Assembly (NCBI GenBank): GCA_006969905.1
Contig: CP030887.1
Coordinates: 3,150,730 to 3,214,729, forward strand
Direction of reading: 5' to 3'
Source of the DNA: Balneolaceae bacterium
GTDB taxonomy: Bacteria; Bacteroidota; Rhodothermia; Balneolales; Balneolaceae
Length of the DNA stretch: 64,000 nucleotides
This document shows positions 34,078 to 43,232 of this stretch, piece by piece. The notes beneath the pieces were generated by a model, which made no database searches, was not told the origin of the DNA, and saw only the letters and a program-made list of their open reading frames with translations. The translations under genes were made by a program, and so were the position numbers. The stretch's first letter is position 1, and every line of letters begins with the position of its first letter.

Positions 34078-36771
34078 TCAAATAGAATTCAGGTATCCGT
34101 GCAAATCTGTGTCTGTATCTAACCCGAGCTTTTTTCTTAAACGGGAGCGGCTTATATAAACACTAGAGGGTTTTATATTAAATAAATCAGAAATCTCTTT
34201 GGAGTTAAAACCAATCTTTAAATAGGCACACAGGCGCAAATCATGGCTGGTTAAATCAGGAAACTTCAGCTTCAGTTTCTTAAAAAACTCCTGGTGCAGC
34301 TCATCCATTTGTATTTCGAATGTATTATCATCCGAATCCAGGTGAGAATCTATTATTTGCTGGATTTCAACTGACTGCCTTTTGAATGAACCCGGGTTTT
34401 GAATAAGCCGCTCGAATTTTTCTTTCAGGGTATTGAGTATCTCATTCTTTTCCTCATTTTCCTTTGCCTTAGTAGCCAGTTCTATGGTTTTACTTTTCAG
34501 CTGAGCTTTAAGCTGTTCATGTTCGGCTTTGAATTTGGCTTCTTCTATGAGTCGAAGTTGGCGCCTGTGACGTTCTTCCTGTTCATGCAATGAGTTCTGG
34601 CGGTCAGTGAGCAGGTTTTTCTCCAGTTTTTTTAAGGATACTTTTTGCCAAGTATATAACAGGTAGATAACTAGCACTATTATCCCGAAATAGAACACAT
34701 ACGCATACTTTGACCGATACCATGGAGGCACAATACTAAAGTGCGTGGTTTGTACCGGAATTACTTTTCCATTGACCCTTGCCCTTACAGACAAAACATG
34801 TGAACCATAACTCAATCCAATCAATTCAAAAGAACCGTCGGCAACCCAGCTACTCCAATTGCCGGATTTCTCCGTTCTGTATTGGTACATCACATTTTCC
34901 TCATTAGGTACAATGCTTTCTATTTTCAGGTTATTAAATTGATAAGGCAATTCAGCTCCGGTATATATTTCCATTCTGCCTTCATTATTAAAAGCTTCAA
35001 GGCTTCGGAAAACCAACTGATGCACCGTATCTTTTTTCTCCCGGCTAATATTCAGGTGCCTTAATGCAAACCCGTTATAAACCGGAAAAAACTCAAAGTC
35101 ATCATTTAGTGCGACAGATTGTAATATTTCTATTACCGGTTCATTCATAGCAGGATCATGATCGGCCCGTTCTCCGTCGTTAAAGCTATTTTGAGCCGGA
35201 TCATAACTATGATAGTGAGTATCGGTTAGCACGTTAATGCCTTCTTCATTTTTTATCAGGTACGGATCATTGCCTTTGAACTGTTCCTTTAGGAAGATCT
35301 GCCGTTCTTCAGGATACAGGTCTTCGTTTAATTCAGCTCTGATTATCCCATAATTGGGGATATTAACCCATATAATATTATCACCCTCAATTAAAACCTG
35401 GTTACAAGATCCCAGGATCAGTTCCATTTTTTTCAGGTAAGTCCAGCTATCATCATCTTTCCGAAAAACAGAAACACCGTTATACGTTCCGGCAAGCATA
35501 TACTCTTTATAAGGTTGAACATCCCAGAATCCTCGCTGATTATTCAGTTCTTTAATCCGGTTATTTTCCAATAAAAACAATCCACGATCATGAGCTATCC
35601 ATATTTCATCATCTATGGTTTTTAATGCCCATACCTGGCCCTCCGTACCGGGAATTAATTCAAATTTGTTGAACTCAGTGTTATTATTCAGGTTCTCCCA
35701 AGCAGATTTATACAGGCCCTGATTAGTACCCAGGTAAAAGATATCATCTTTAAGTACGGCGCTGTATCCGGTTCCGAAATCCCCACGATAATCATAGAAG
35801 AAAGTAAACTCATTGTTTAAGTCCAGGTAAGACACTCCATAGTCTAAACCCATCCAGAGTTTCCCGGAAGAGTTGTGATGCAAGCTTAAAATAGTGTTGT
35901 TCTGTAACCCTTTATTCTTATTTATGTAGTGAATTATATCGCCAGTTAAATCGGTAATAAATAATCCTTTTAAAATAGTACCGAAGGCTAAATGTGAATC
36001 ACCGGTTTTCTCAAAACTAAAAACGTTAGCAGCCTTCAGTTCCCTAGAAAGCTCATTATTGATAGGCGTGAGCTTACCCGACTTGTATTGGAATAAGCCC
36101 TGATCTTTGGTAACCAGAACTAGTTCATCGGACTGCTGATATATACCCGAAAGCTCCAGAGTAATATCTTCAGGGAAATGGAACAGGTGCTCCGGTGCCA
36201 GATCATTAAGCTGGTACAAACCATTTTCATTGTCTGCAAAATAAAGCGTGTTATTTACCTTAAAACTGCTTTCAATTTTGTTTGGGGCAGGTATTTTAGT
36301 CAGGCTTTCATCTTTGTACAGGTAGATGTTACTGGCTGATACAAAGTAAATACTTCCAACAATAGAATGAATCCCCCAAAATTCTTCATTAATCGTGTTC
36401 AGGTCTTCTTTAAAAGGGTATAAAGATGTGTATTCAAAATCCTGATAGATATTTCTCTCCCAAATGCCAAAATCTAAATCTGATCCGGTATAGATCAGTG
36501 AATCATTTACAGCGAGCACTGAACGGGTAATACCGTCACTGCCTTTGTAGCTTTTCCATCTCTTACCGTCATGTTCAAGCAGACCTTTATCGGCAGCCAT
36601 ATATACAATTCCATTAGGAGAAGTATCAATACCCCATACTTTGCCTTGCTGGTTATAATCTGCCGGAGTAAAATTCTGTAGAAGGGGAACACCCTTTTCA
36701 GGAAGCTTTTGAATTGAAGGGTCGGCTAAAATCCCCAAAAAAAGTATGAAATATGTTATAAGCGCATTCAA
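34078..36771 (-). CDS. propeller/triple-tyrosine membrane regulator with LuxR-type HTH
   Basis: An 897-residue single-chain regulator. After a signal (1-17), about 600 residues of beta-propeller repeats (GIDTSPNGIVYMAAD, KLWMGLDYGVSYLD) and a Y_Y_Y domain lie in the periplasm. One membrane helix (about 695-715), a charged coiled coil and a C-terminal helix-turn-helix (about 840-895: LTSHDLRLCAYLKIGFNSKEIS) follow. No kinase or receiver domain is present. Similar proteins control polysaccharide genes in Bacteroidota. It sits downstream of the glucan operon in the same orientation and is the obvious candidate to sense its sugars, although direct binding is unproven. Confidence 0.85.
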   Translation of the reverse strand: MNALITYFILFLGILADPSIQKLPEKGVPLLQNFTPADYNQQGKVWGIDTSPNGIVYMAADKGLLEHDGKRWKSYKGSDGITRSVLAVNDSLIYTGSDLDFGIWERNIYQDFEYTSLYPFKEDLNTINEEFWGIHSIVGSIYFVSASNIYLYKDESLTKIPAPNKIESSFKVNNTLYFADNENGLYQLNDLAPEHLFHFPEDITLELSGIYQQSDELVLVTKDQGLFQYKSGKLTPINNELSRELKAANVFSFEKTGDSHLAFGTILKGLFITDLTGDIIHYINKNKGLQNNTILSLHHNSSGKLWMGLDYGVSYLDLNNEFTFFYDYRGDFGTGYSAVLKDDIFYLGTNQGLYKSAWENLNNNTEFNKFELIPGTEGQVWALKTIDDEIWIAHDRGLFLLENNRIKELNNQRGFWDVQPYKEYMLAGTYNGVSVFRKDDDSWTYLKKMELILGSCNQVLIEGDNIIWVNIPNYGIIRAELNEDLYPEERQIFLKEQFKGNDPYLIKNEEGINVLTDTHYHSYDPAQNSFNDGERADHDPAMNEPVIEILQSVALNDDFEFFPVYNGFALRHLNISREKKDTVHQLVFRSLEAFNNEGRMEIYTGAELPYQFNNLKIESIVPNEENVMYQYRTEKSGNWSSWVADGSFELIGLSYGSHVLSVRARVNGKVIPVQTTHFSIVPPWYRSKYAYVFYFGIIVLVIYLLYTWQKVSLKKLEKNLLTDRQNSLHEQEERHRRQLRLIEEAKFKAEHEQLKAQLKSKTIELATKAKENEEKNEILNTLKEKFERLIQNPGSFKRQSVEIQQIIDSHLDSDDNTFEIQMDELHQEFFKKLKLKFPDLTSHDLRLCAYLKIGFNSKEISDLFNIKPSSVYISRSRLRKKLGLDTDTDLHGYLNSI

Positions 36772-36893
36772 AAGCGAAAGTTACTACAAGTTATTCGACA
36801 GTAAAGTTGATTACCTATTTTATCGTTCGGGTATTTTGAAAAGCGTCTGATCAGTTTTCAATACACCAAAGTATTATTACACAAACTTTAATT

Positions 36894-36925
36894 CAAAAAA
36901 AACCGGCTCTGTATGAGAGCCGGTT
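36894..36925 (-). terminator. rho-independent terminator of glucan operon
   Basis: Ten-pair stem AACCGGCTCT/AGAGCCGGTT (36901-36910 with 36916-36925), five-base loop, with the A-run at 36894-36902 giving a T-run on the minus strand. It ends the transcript of the CBM protein gene (36951-39833). Confidence 0.9.
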
Positions 36926-36950
36926 TAAATTATAAGAGACTCAAATGTGA

Positions 36951-39833
36951 TTATTTAATCAACATCATCTTTTGAATCTTAACTGAACTTCCGGATACCA
37001 ATCGATATAAGTAAACACCCGAAGCAAGGTTAGCAGCATCAAAAGTAACGGTGTGTGATCCCGAAGGCTTTAACTCGTTAACTAACGTAGCAACTTTTTG
37101 ACCTTGAATATTGAATACATCCAACGTAACCAAACCACTTTGAGGAATACTGTAAGAAATATTTGTGGTTGGATTAAATGGATTCGGATAGTTTTGCTCA
37201 AGAGCAAAACGACTGGGACCCTCACTTGGTTCTTCTACACTTATAGGCAAGCCTTTATAGAGGTATATATTATCTACATATACGATGTCTAAGTTTGATG
37301 TAATTAAGAACTGAGCGATATCATCTCTTGTTTGAGGTGCATTCGTCCAATCTGAAATAGGCACATCAACAGATACCCATTTTCCTGATTCAACTGCAGG
37401 AGTAGTACCTGTGTTCAATGGTAATTCGAAAGCTGAAACTTCACCAGTTGTTCCACCCCACTGAGAGAACTTTAAGTTGAATACTTTACCTACCAGATCC
37501 GACTCTGCTGTCCAAAAATCCATATGGAAATGAGTCATAGCAGAAGCATCCTGCTTATCGTTCTGGAAATCGATTCCAACAAAGTTTGTGAAATCAATTT
37601 TTAGTAAGGAATCACCTTCAACAGAAGTTTCAGTAACATCGGAGTCGTCAAAGCTTGCTGAATAAGCATCTACTGTGATATTTGTATATGCATTACTGTA
37701 GATAGAAATTACATCTTCAGCATTTCTTGTTGGAGGAGTTGGAGCTGCAACCATTGGAGCGGGATCTTCATTTCCACCTCCACCTCCGTTGTCACCGATT
37801 TTTACTTTCAGTGAAACATTATCGATTACAACGACACCTGTAGCTGCTCCCATGTCGAATAATACACGACTTGTAGCATCACCAAAATCATTTCCGGTCC
37901 CATCGTCTTTTGCAACTAACTCGAGCGTAAATCTTTGATTTGTATCAGTTAGATCTACTACTTTTGTTGCCGCATAAAAAGGAGCTGCACTTTGTCCAAT
38001 ACCTGCAACCATAGTACGGGTATTCCCCGAACCTGTAGAAGCATCGAAACTAAGTACGTATGTTTCGCCCGGAGCTAACGCTACCGTTTGGCTAATATTA
38101 ACTGCAAAAGCATCACCAGCTGTTGCTACATCTGCAAAGTTATAACTGTTTCCACCTTCAGTACGGATATCAACAGCGTTTCCTGTCCAAGAACCATCAT
38201 TTCCTAATTCAAAATCACCATTGGTTAATAGTTCAGGAACAGAGTCAGGTTTTACTATTAACGAAACATTATCGATTACAACGACACCTGTAGCTGCTCC
38301 CATGTCGAATAATACACGACTTGTAGCATCACCAAAATCATTTCCGGTCCCATCGTCTTTTGCAACTAACTCGAGCGTAAATCTTTGATTTGTATCAGTT
38401 AGATCTACTACTTTTGTTGCCGCATAAAAAGGAGCTGCACTTTGTCCAATACCTGCAACCATAGTACGGGTATTCCCCGAACCTGTAGAAGCATCGAAAC
38501 TAAGTACGTATGTTTCGCCCGGAGCTAACGCTACCGTTTGGCTAATATTAACTGCAAAAGCATCACCAGCTGTTGCTACATCCGCAAAGTTATAGCTATT
38601 TCCGCCTTCAGTACGGATATCAACCGCATTTCCTGTCCAAGAACCATCATTTCCTAATTCAAAATCACCGTTAGTCAGCAATTCCTGACCCGGTTGAGGT
38701 CCACCGCCGCCGCCATCTCCGGTAGGTACTAATACTTTAAGATCATCGATAAGAATAGTTCCACCTTGATCTACTGCTGCACCAGCTGCTACGTTGAATT
38801 GAATCTTCATCGCATTTGCTTGGTCAGAAATGCCCATATGATCGAACATGAATACTTTAAACTCAGAATCACTCAATTCCGGATTTAGAGATGCCACATT
38901 AACAACATTTCCACCAATATCAGTAAGAGCTGATAAATTTGTACCCGTTAAGCCTTCTGACTTAATAGATACCATTACTTTTGCATCAGTAGCTCCACCA
39001 AAATCAATTCCGGTAAATACTTTTTCAACAATATAAGCTCTTCCGCCTGCTCCATCAGCATTAGTTCCACCAAATCTCATAGCTCCAGTACCATCTATAC
39101 CTGCCGTAGCAGCGTGTTCAAAAGTAACTTCAGAAGGTTTAGAAGCAGCGTCACCAGCTTGTGTCCAACCATCTACAGAAGTAGCAGCGTCAAAGTTTTC
39201 AGAAAAAACTTGAGTGCCTTCAACCGATCCACCACCACCGCCGGAACCTGTTCCGTCGTTGTAAAAATAGATATTGTCTACATATACTTTTTTGAGTGTT
39301 CCTGAAGAAGCTAAAATGATTTGATAAATTTTATCTCTCGCATCACTACCACCACCTGCAATGGCAAAATCAGAAAGTGGCACATCTAAAGAAACCCAAT
39401 CTTTAGCAGTAGTAACAGGATTTGTTAATTCAACTGCACTTGTCTCTCCTGGAGTACCGGGAAGGTTTGCATGGTTTGATAGTTTTACATTGTACACTTC
39501 TCCAGCACTTAAATCATCAGCAACCCAATAATCCATATGGAAGTGAGTAAACCCTGATAAATCAATTTCTGTATCAAGTTGAATACCGTTAAAATTGACG
39601 ATATTCATTATTTTTGCAGTGTTTCCATCAATTACTGTATCAGTAGCTGTTGAACCTTCACTCCAATCAGTTGCGAAAGTTGTTACATTTATATCAGTAA
39701 ACGCACCGCTAAATAATGAAATGACATCATTTGCATCAATTGTAGGAGGTGCAGGTGCAGCCGTAGTTGGGGCTTGTGCATATCCTGCTACTGTAAAAAG
39801 CGCAAGAAATACTGTTAAAATTATTTTTTTCAT
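36951..39833 (-). CDS. T9SS-sorted multi-CBM glycan-binding protein
   Basis: A 960-residue secreted protein. After a signal (1-20), a domain of about 170 residues (25-195, ending YVDNIYFYNDG) is followed by a jelly-roll domain (210-370). Two almost identical CBM4/9-like modules of 150 residues come next (GDFELGNDGSWTGNAVDI), then a second copy of the first domain type (about 715-865). It ends with a T9SS sorting domain containing ALEQNYPNPFNP. No catalytic motif was found, so binding of laminarin at the surface is the likely job. The same first-domain type ends the lipoprotein at 50481-51893. It is the last gene of the glucan operon. Confidence 0.87.
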   Translation of the reverse strand: MKKIILTVFLALFTVAGYAQAPTTAAPAPPTIDANDVISLFSGAFTDINVTTFATDWSEGSTATDTVIDGNTAKIMNIVNFNGIQLDTEIDLSGFTHFHMDYWVADDLSAGEVYNVKLSNHANLPGTPGETSAVELTNPVTTAKDWVSLDVPLSDFAIAGGGSDARDKIYQIILASSGTLKKVYVDNIYFYNDGTGSGGGGGSVEGTQVFSENFDAATSVDGWTQAGDAASKPSEVTFEHAATAGIDGTGAMRFGGTNADGAGGRAYIVEKVFTGIDFGGATDAKVMVSIKSEGLTGTNLSALTDIGGNVVNVASLNPELSDSEFKVFMFDHMGISDQANAMKIQFNVAAGAAVDQGGTILIDDLKVLVPTGDGGGGGPQPGQELLTNGDFELGNDGSWTGNAVDIRTEGGNSYNFADVATAGDAFAVNISQTVALAPGETYVLSFDASTGSGNTRTMVAGIGQSAAPFYAATKVVDLTDTNQRFTLELVAKDDGTGNDFGDATSRVLFDMGAATGVVVIDNVSLIVKPDSVPELLTNGDFELGNDGSWTGNAVDIRTEGGNSYNFADVATAGDAFAVNISQTVALAPGETYVLSFDASTGSGNTRTMVAGIGQSAAPFYAATKVVDLTDTNQRFTLELVAKDDGTGNDFGDATSRVLFDMGAATGVVVIDNVSLKVKIGDNGGGGGNEDPAPMVAAPTPPTRNAEDVISIYSNAYTNITVDAYSASFDDSDVTETSVEGDSLLKIDFTNFVGIDFQNDKQDASAMTHFHMDFWTAESDLVGKVFNLKFSQWGGTTGEVSAFELPLNTGTTPAVESGKWVSVDVPISDWTNAPQTRDDIAQFLITSNLDIVYVDNIYLYKGLPISVEEPSEGPSRFALEQNYPNPFNPTTNISYSIPQSGLVTLDVFNIQGQKVATLVNELKPSGSHTVTFDAANLASGVYLYRLVSGSSVKIQKMMLIK
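37813..38582. repeat. intragenic tandem duplication, 450-bp period
   Basis: Bases 37813-38132 and 38263-38582 are identical over 320 bases at a spacing of exactly 450 bases (150 codons). The rest of each unit differs by scattered, mostly silent changes. The unit encodes one CBM4/9-like module. The sharp change from identity to divergence suggests recent duplication or gene conversion. Confidence 0.95.
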
Positions 39834-39908
39834 AATTGTTCTGATTAAGGTTTTAAATTGTAGCTTGTCTATTTATTTAAGTTATCTATTTTGTTTTCGG
39901 TTTAATTA

Positions 39909-40829
39909 TTAAACACTTACGACCAGTTTTGGGGTTCTATCTGTTCTGTAAAGGCCCCAATGTTTTTCAGGCTCCATAGGTTCAGGGGAACCTTTCCATG
40001 CCTCATCAAATGCTTCAAAGTAAAAGGTGAGTATGTTCTCTTCCGTCACCCATTTAAGAAGCTTTTCGAAATATATTTTTTGATAGTGCTCGCTCACATT
40101 TGCAGGATCAATCCCTTTCCCGTTTGAATGGGTAGTCCAGCCTGCTTCTGTGATAACAACCGGTTTATCCGGGTATTTTTCGGCTACTGAATAGTAATTT
40201 TCCTTTGTGTAATCCAGCGCCTCATCAATATTTTTGTATTCCCAAACCGGGTATGTATGGATAGAAATAAAGTCTACGGCTTCAGCAAGCTTGCTAAGCT
40301 TAGAAAGCCATGGTTCGTAATTTTCACAAAATGTAACCGGCTGCTTCGCCTCACTTTTTACCTGGTTAACATACTCCAGCACTTTGTCTTCATGTACATA
40401 ATGGTCTGTCCAGTCTACACAGGCTTCATTACCGACAGAAAGCCATGAAATGATATCAGGATACCTGTTGCCAAACTCGATGAGCTTATAAATCTTTTCC
40501 TGGTTCACATAGGCATTTCTATCAAGCTCCTGTCTGGAATATATTCCGCCTCCCCACGGGCAGTTGAAGTTGTTCATTTCAGCTTCTATATATGCACCAA
40601 GCATTATCCTGAAATCCAACTGCTCATTACGTATCACATCCAGTACAACTTCAGCGTGTTCATCACAGTCAAACAAACGCAGGTACTTCCAGTCGTTCTG
40701 CAGGATGAGCAGATCTTCTTTCACCTGTTCGTAAGTAGGAATACCTGCCCCGGGGCGCTGCCCGTCTCTGAAACCCGAATAACAAATTGCCTGTCCGGGA
40801 TCTATACTAAATGCTTCAAAAGTATCCAT
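39909..40829 (-). CDS. cytosolic GH17-type beta-1,3-glucan hydrolase
   Basis: A 306-residue protein with no signal peptide. GH17 clan-A features are acid/base Glu135 in SVGNEACVDW, nucleophile Glu228 in VVITEAGWT, and the FISIHTYPVWE strand. Bacterial GH17 enzymes act on beta-1,3-glucan or laminarin oligosaccharides as hydrolases or transglycosylases. The frame is open to 40859, but the ATG at 40829 overlaps the upstream gene's TGA by one base (TGATG), so that start is chosen. It is similar to the two other GH17-type proteins in the operon. Confidence 0.87.
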   Translation of the reverse strand: MDTFEAFSIDPGQAICYSGFRDGQRPGAGIPTYEQVKEDLLILQNDWKYLRLFDCDEHAEVVLDVIRNEQLDFRIMLGAYIEAEMNNFNCPWGGGIYSRQELDRNAYVNQEKIYKLIEFGNRYPDIISWLSVGNEACVDWTDHYVHEDKVLEYVNQVKSEAKQPVTFCENYEPWLSKLSKLAEAVDFISIHTYPVWEYKNIDEALDYTKENYYSVAEKYPDKPVVITEAGWTTHSNGKGIDPANVSEHYQKIYFEKLLKWVTEENILTFYFEAFDEAWKGSPEPMEPEKHWGLYRTDRTPKLVVSV

Positions 40830-41737
40830 CAAAATTTCAGCTTTTCCTTTTTGTCCCAAATTCCCCAGTATGCGCCTACCTCTCCTTCAGCTCCTACTTT
40901 CCAGGATTCATCAAAAGACGAGAAATAGAAGATTTCTATTTCTTCATCCTGAGACCAAAGATTGGTGTTTATGAAGTACTTCATGGCATTATCCTTGGAA
41001 GGCTCTGCACCTCCTAAACTCTCACCCTGGCTCGGCCAACCGGTTTCAGTAATAATCACTCTTTTTCCTTCTCCGGCAACGGAACCTGCCTGATGGAACA
41101 TTTGCCTCATGTGCTGGAAAGAATCCCTGAAGTGTGTTCCTTCCCAATAAGGGTAGCAGTTACATAGAATAACATCGCATAGCTCCGTAATGTCTGCATG
41201 TACCACAAATTCGTAGTATGCATCAACATAGCCTACAGGGATATCCGGCAGTTCCTGCTTTACATACCGGATGTATTCCAACAGTTCTTCTTTCGATAAA
41301 TCATTCCGGTAAAGAACTTCGTTGCCAACTGCGGCAATGTCTACATGACCCGCTTTTGCCAACTCAATGAGCTTTGCAATTTCTTCGTCGTTTTTTTCTT
41401 TTTCGCTCCCCAACCATGCACCCACTAAGGTATTAATGCCCATTTCTTTGGCTACTACCGGGATAAGTTCATTTCCTTCTGTACAGGAAAAAGATCGCAC
41501 CCACTGCATATAGGGTTTAAGGATCTGCATCCTTCTTTCAATTTGATCCCTCGATATAATATCTCCGGGTGATTGCCCATCTTCATACAGGCTAAAACAA
41601 AATCCATGAATACCATTATTGAGTACCTCATGGAACAATATCCGGATTTCCTCTTCCGACATATCGTCCATGTAGCTCAGCTTGGTAATCAGTTCTGAGT
41701 GTTCAAAATTGAGAAATTTCTCTTTTCTAAATGACAT
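40829..41737 (-). CDS. cytosolic GH17-type beta-1,3-glucan hydrolase
   Basis: A 302-residue protein without a signal peptide. Acid/base Glu140 is in AVGNEVLYR and nucleophile Glu231 is in IITETGWPS, the classic GH17 pair. Strand ends GAWLGSE and LCNCYPYWEG are also typical. It diverges clearly from its downstream neighbour, so the two probably differ in chain length or action (hydrolysis or transglycosylation). It is translationally coupled to the neighbour and follows the transporter gene, which suits action on imported oligosaccharides. Confidence 0.88.
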   Translation of the reverse strand: MSFRKEKFLNFEHSELITKLSYMDDMSEEEIRILFHEVLNNGIHGFCFSLYEDGQSPGDIISRDQIERRMQILKPYMQWVRSFSCTEGNELIPVVAKEMGINTLVGAWLGSEKEKNDEEIAKLIELAKAGHVDIAAVGNEVLYRNDLSKEELLEYIRYVKQELPDIPVGYVDAYYEFVVHADITELCDVILCNCYPYWEGTHFRDSFQHMRQMFHQAGSVAGEGKRVIITETGWPSQGESLGGAEPSKDNAMKYFINTNLWSQDEEIEIFYFSSFDESWKVGAEGEVGAYWGIWDKKEKLKF

Positions 41738-41766
41738 GTTAATTCTGTGCTTTTGTAATTTAGTTT

Positions 41767-43197
41767 TTATAGTTCTCCACGCCTTGCAACCAATTCTGCC
41801 TTGATTTTACGTGCCTTTTCTTCTGTTAAATCATAACTGAACATTACCCAAATGGCCAAAGCTGCCGTTATAGCGGGAATCGCTATATCCGCAATTCTTA
41901 ATTGGGTAAGAGTTTCTGTAGTTTGTACTGCCGCATTTTGATCGAAACCAACAAGCTTTAAAACCAATCCGCCAAGTACCAATGCAATGGCCTGGCCCAG
42001 CTTAACCATCCACCAGTAGATAGCGCCAAAGGTGCCTTCTTTTCTTGGCATTCCATTATTCAATTCATCCAGGTCGCAAACATCGGCAGTCATGCTCATC
42101 ATAAGGGTAAACAGTCCACCTAATCCAAAAGCCATGAACGGAATAGGCATAAATAGTAACCATGGATTTTCCGGGCTGAACCCCCACCATTTAAGGATGT
42201 ATCCAACAATTGAAATAGAGGTTGAAATGATAAAAGCTTTCCGTTTACCTACCTTATTAGAAATCCATGTAATGATCGGGATTACCATGAAGGCGGTTGC
42301 TACTGCGGTAATTGTTGAAAACCATGCAGGCCAATTGCCTGCAGCATCGTAGCTTCCCTTGAACATATAGAACACTATGATAAAATAGCTGAAAGAAGCT
42401 ACCAGTTGAAACCCGTTAAATACTAAGAATGTAGCCCCGCAAAGCTTCATAAACGGCTTGTTCTTGGATACCTCCACTATACCTTTAATCAGGTCTTTAA
42501 GATTGGAAAACATGGATTTAAAGTTTATTTCCTTTCTGTTTTCCATGTTCGAAGAATCCAGGCCCCTGCAAAATATGGCAGGTAGTAAACCCAAAACTAT
42601 ACATATACCACCTACAAAAAAGGAAAGCTGCCTTACACCTAGTGCCTGCGATTCAAATAAATCAGGGTTAGCGATAATGACCCAGAACCACGGAACAATC
42701 ATCCATGCAAATTGACCTAAAGTTTGCGAGAACCCCATGAGCCGTGTACGCTCGTTATAGTCGGTGGTCATTTCATAACCTAAACCTATAAGCGGAGTGG
42801 CAAACATGGTGTTACCTACCAGAAATACCATTGACATAATGAGGAAATACCAAAAATTGTACATCTGGGGATTGTTCTCATCCATTTGCCACAGAAGGAT
42901 GAAGAAAATCCCACTCAGAATTGCTCCAATAAATATGTATGGCCTTCTTCGTCCCCAGTTTGATCTTGTATTGTCGGAGATGAATCCCATAATAGGATCT
43001 GTTATGGCATCAAAAATCCTGGGTAAACCACCTAGTAAACCTGCCAGGAAAGGGTCCATCCCAAAAGCAGTAAGCAAAAAGAACATAAAAATACCCAGGG
43101 CTCCCGGTAACAGGTTTAATACAAAATGACCCGAACCAAATGAGACTTTCTGTAAAAAGGGTACCCTGTCTTTTGCTGGTGTTTCGTATGTTGACAT
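41767..43197 (-). CDS. MFS sugar transporter, GPH/SLC45-like
   Basis: A 476-residue carrier with about 12 membrane helices. GPH-family marks are DAITDPIMGFISDNTRSNWGRRRPYI after helix 2 and PEGTFGAIYWWMVKLGQ-like sequence before the last helices, here PRKEGTFGAIYWWMVK. The family moves glycosides with H+ or Na+. In this operon it is the only inner-membrane transporter and is expected to import laminari-oligosaccharides for the cytosolic GH17 enzymes and phosphorylase. Confidence 0.9.
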   Translation of the reverse strand: MSTYETPAKDRVPFLQKVSFGSGHFVLNLLPGALGIFMFFLLTAFGMDPFLAGLLGGLPRIFDAITDPIMGFISDNTRSNWGRRRPYIFIGAILSGIFFILLWQMDENNPQMYNFWYFLIMSMVFLVGNTMFATPLIGLGYEMTTDYNERTRLMGFSQTLGQFAWMIVPWFWVIIANPDLFESQALGVRQLSFFVGGICIVLGLLPAIFCRGLDSSNMENRKEINFKSMFSNLKDLIKGIVEVSKNKPFMKLCGATFLVFNGFQLVASFSYFIIVFYMFKGSYDAAGNWPAWFSTITAVATAFMVIPIITWISNKVGKRKAFIISTSISIVGYILKWWGFSPENPWLLFMPIPFMAFGLGGLFTLMMSMTADVCDLDELNNGMPRKEGTFGAIYWWMVKLGQAIALVLGGLVLKLVGFDQNAAVQTTETLTQLRIADIAIPAITAALAIWVMFSYDLTEEKARKIKAELVARRGEL

Positions 43198-43232
43198 GAT
43201 TCTATTCTTTATGCTTTAAATTGATACACCGA

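Noticed and set aside
37813-38582. CRISPR-like or satellite repeat
   Set aside because: Only two units of 450 bases in frame inside a coding region; they encode carbohydrate-binding modules.
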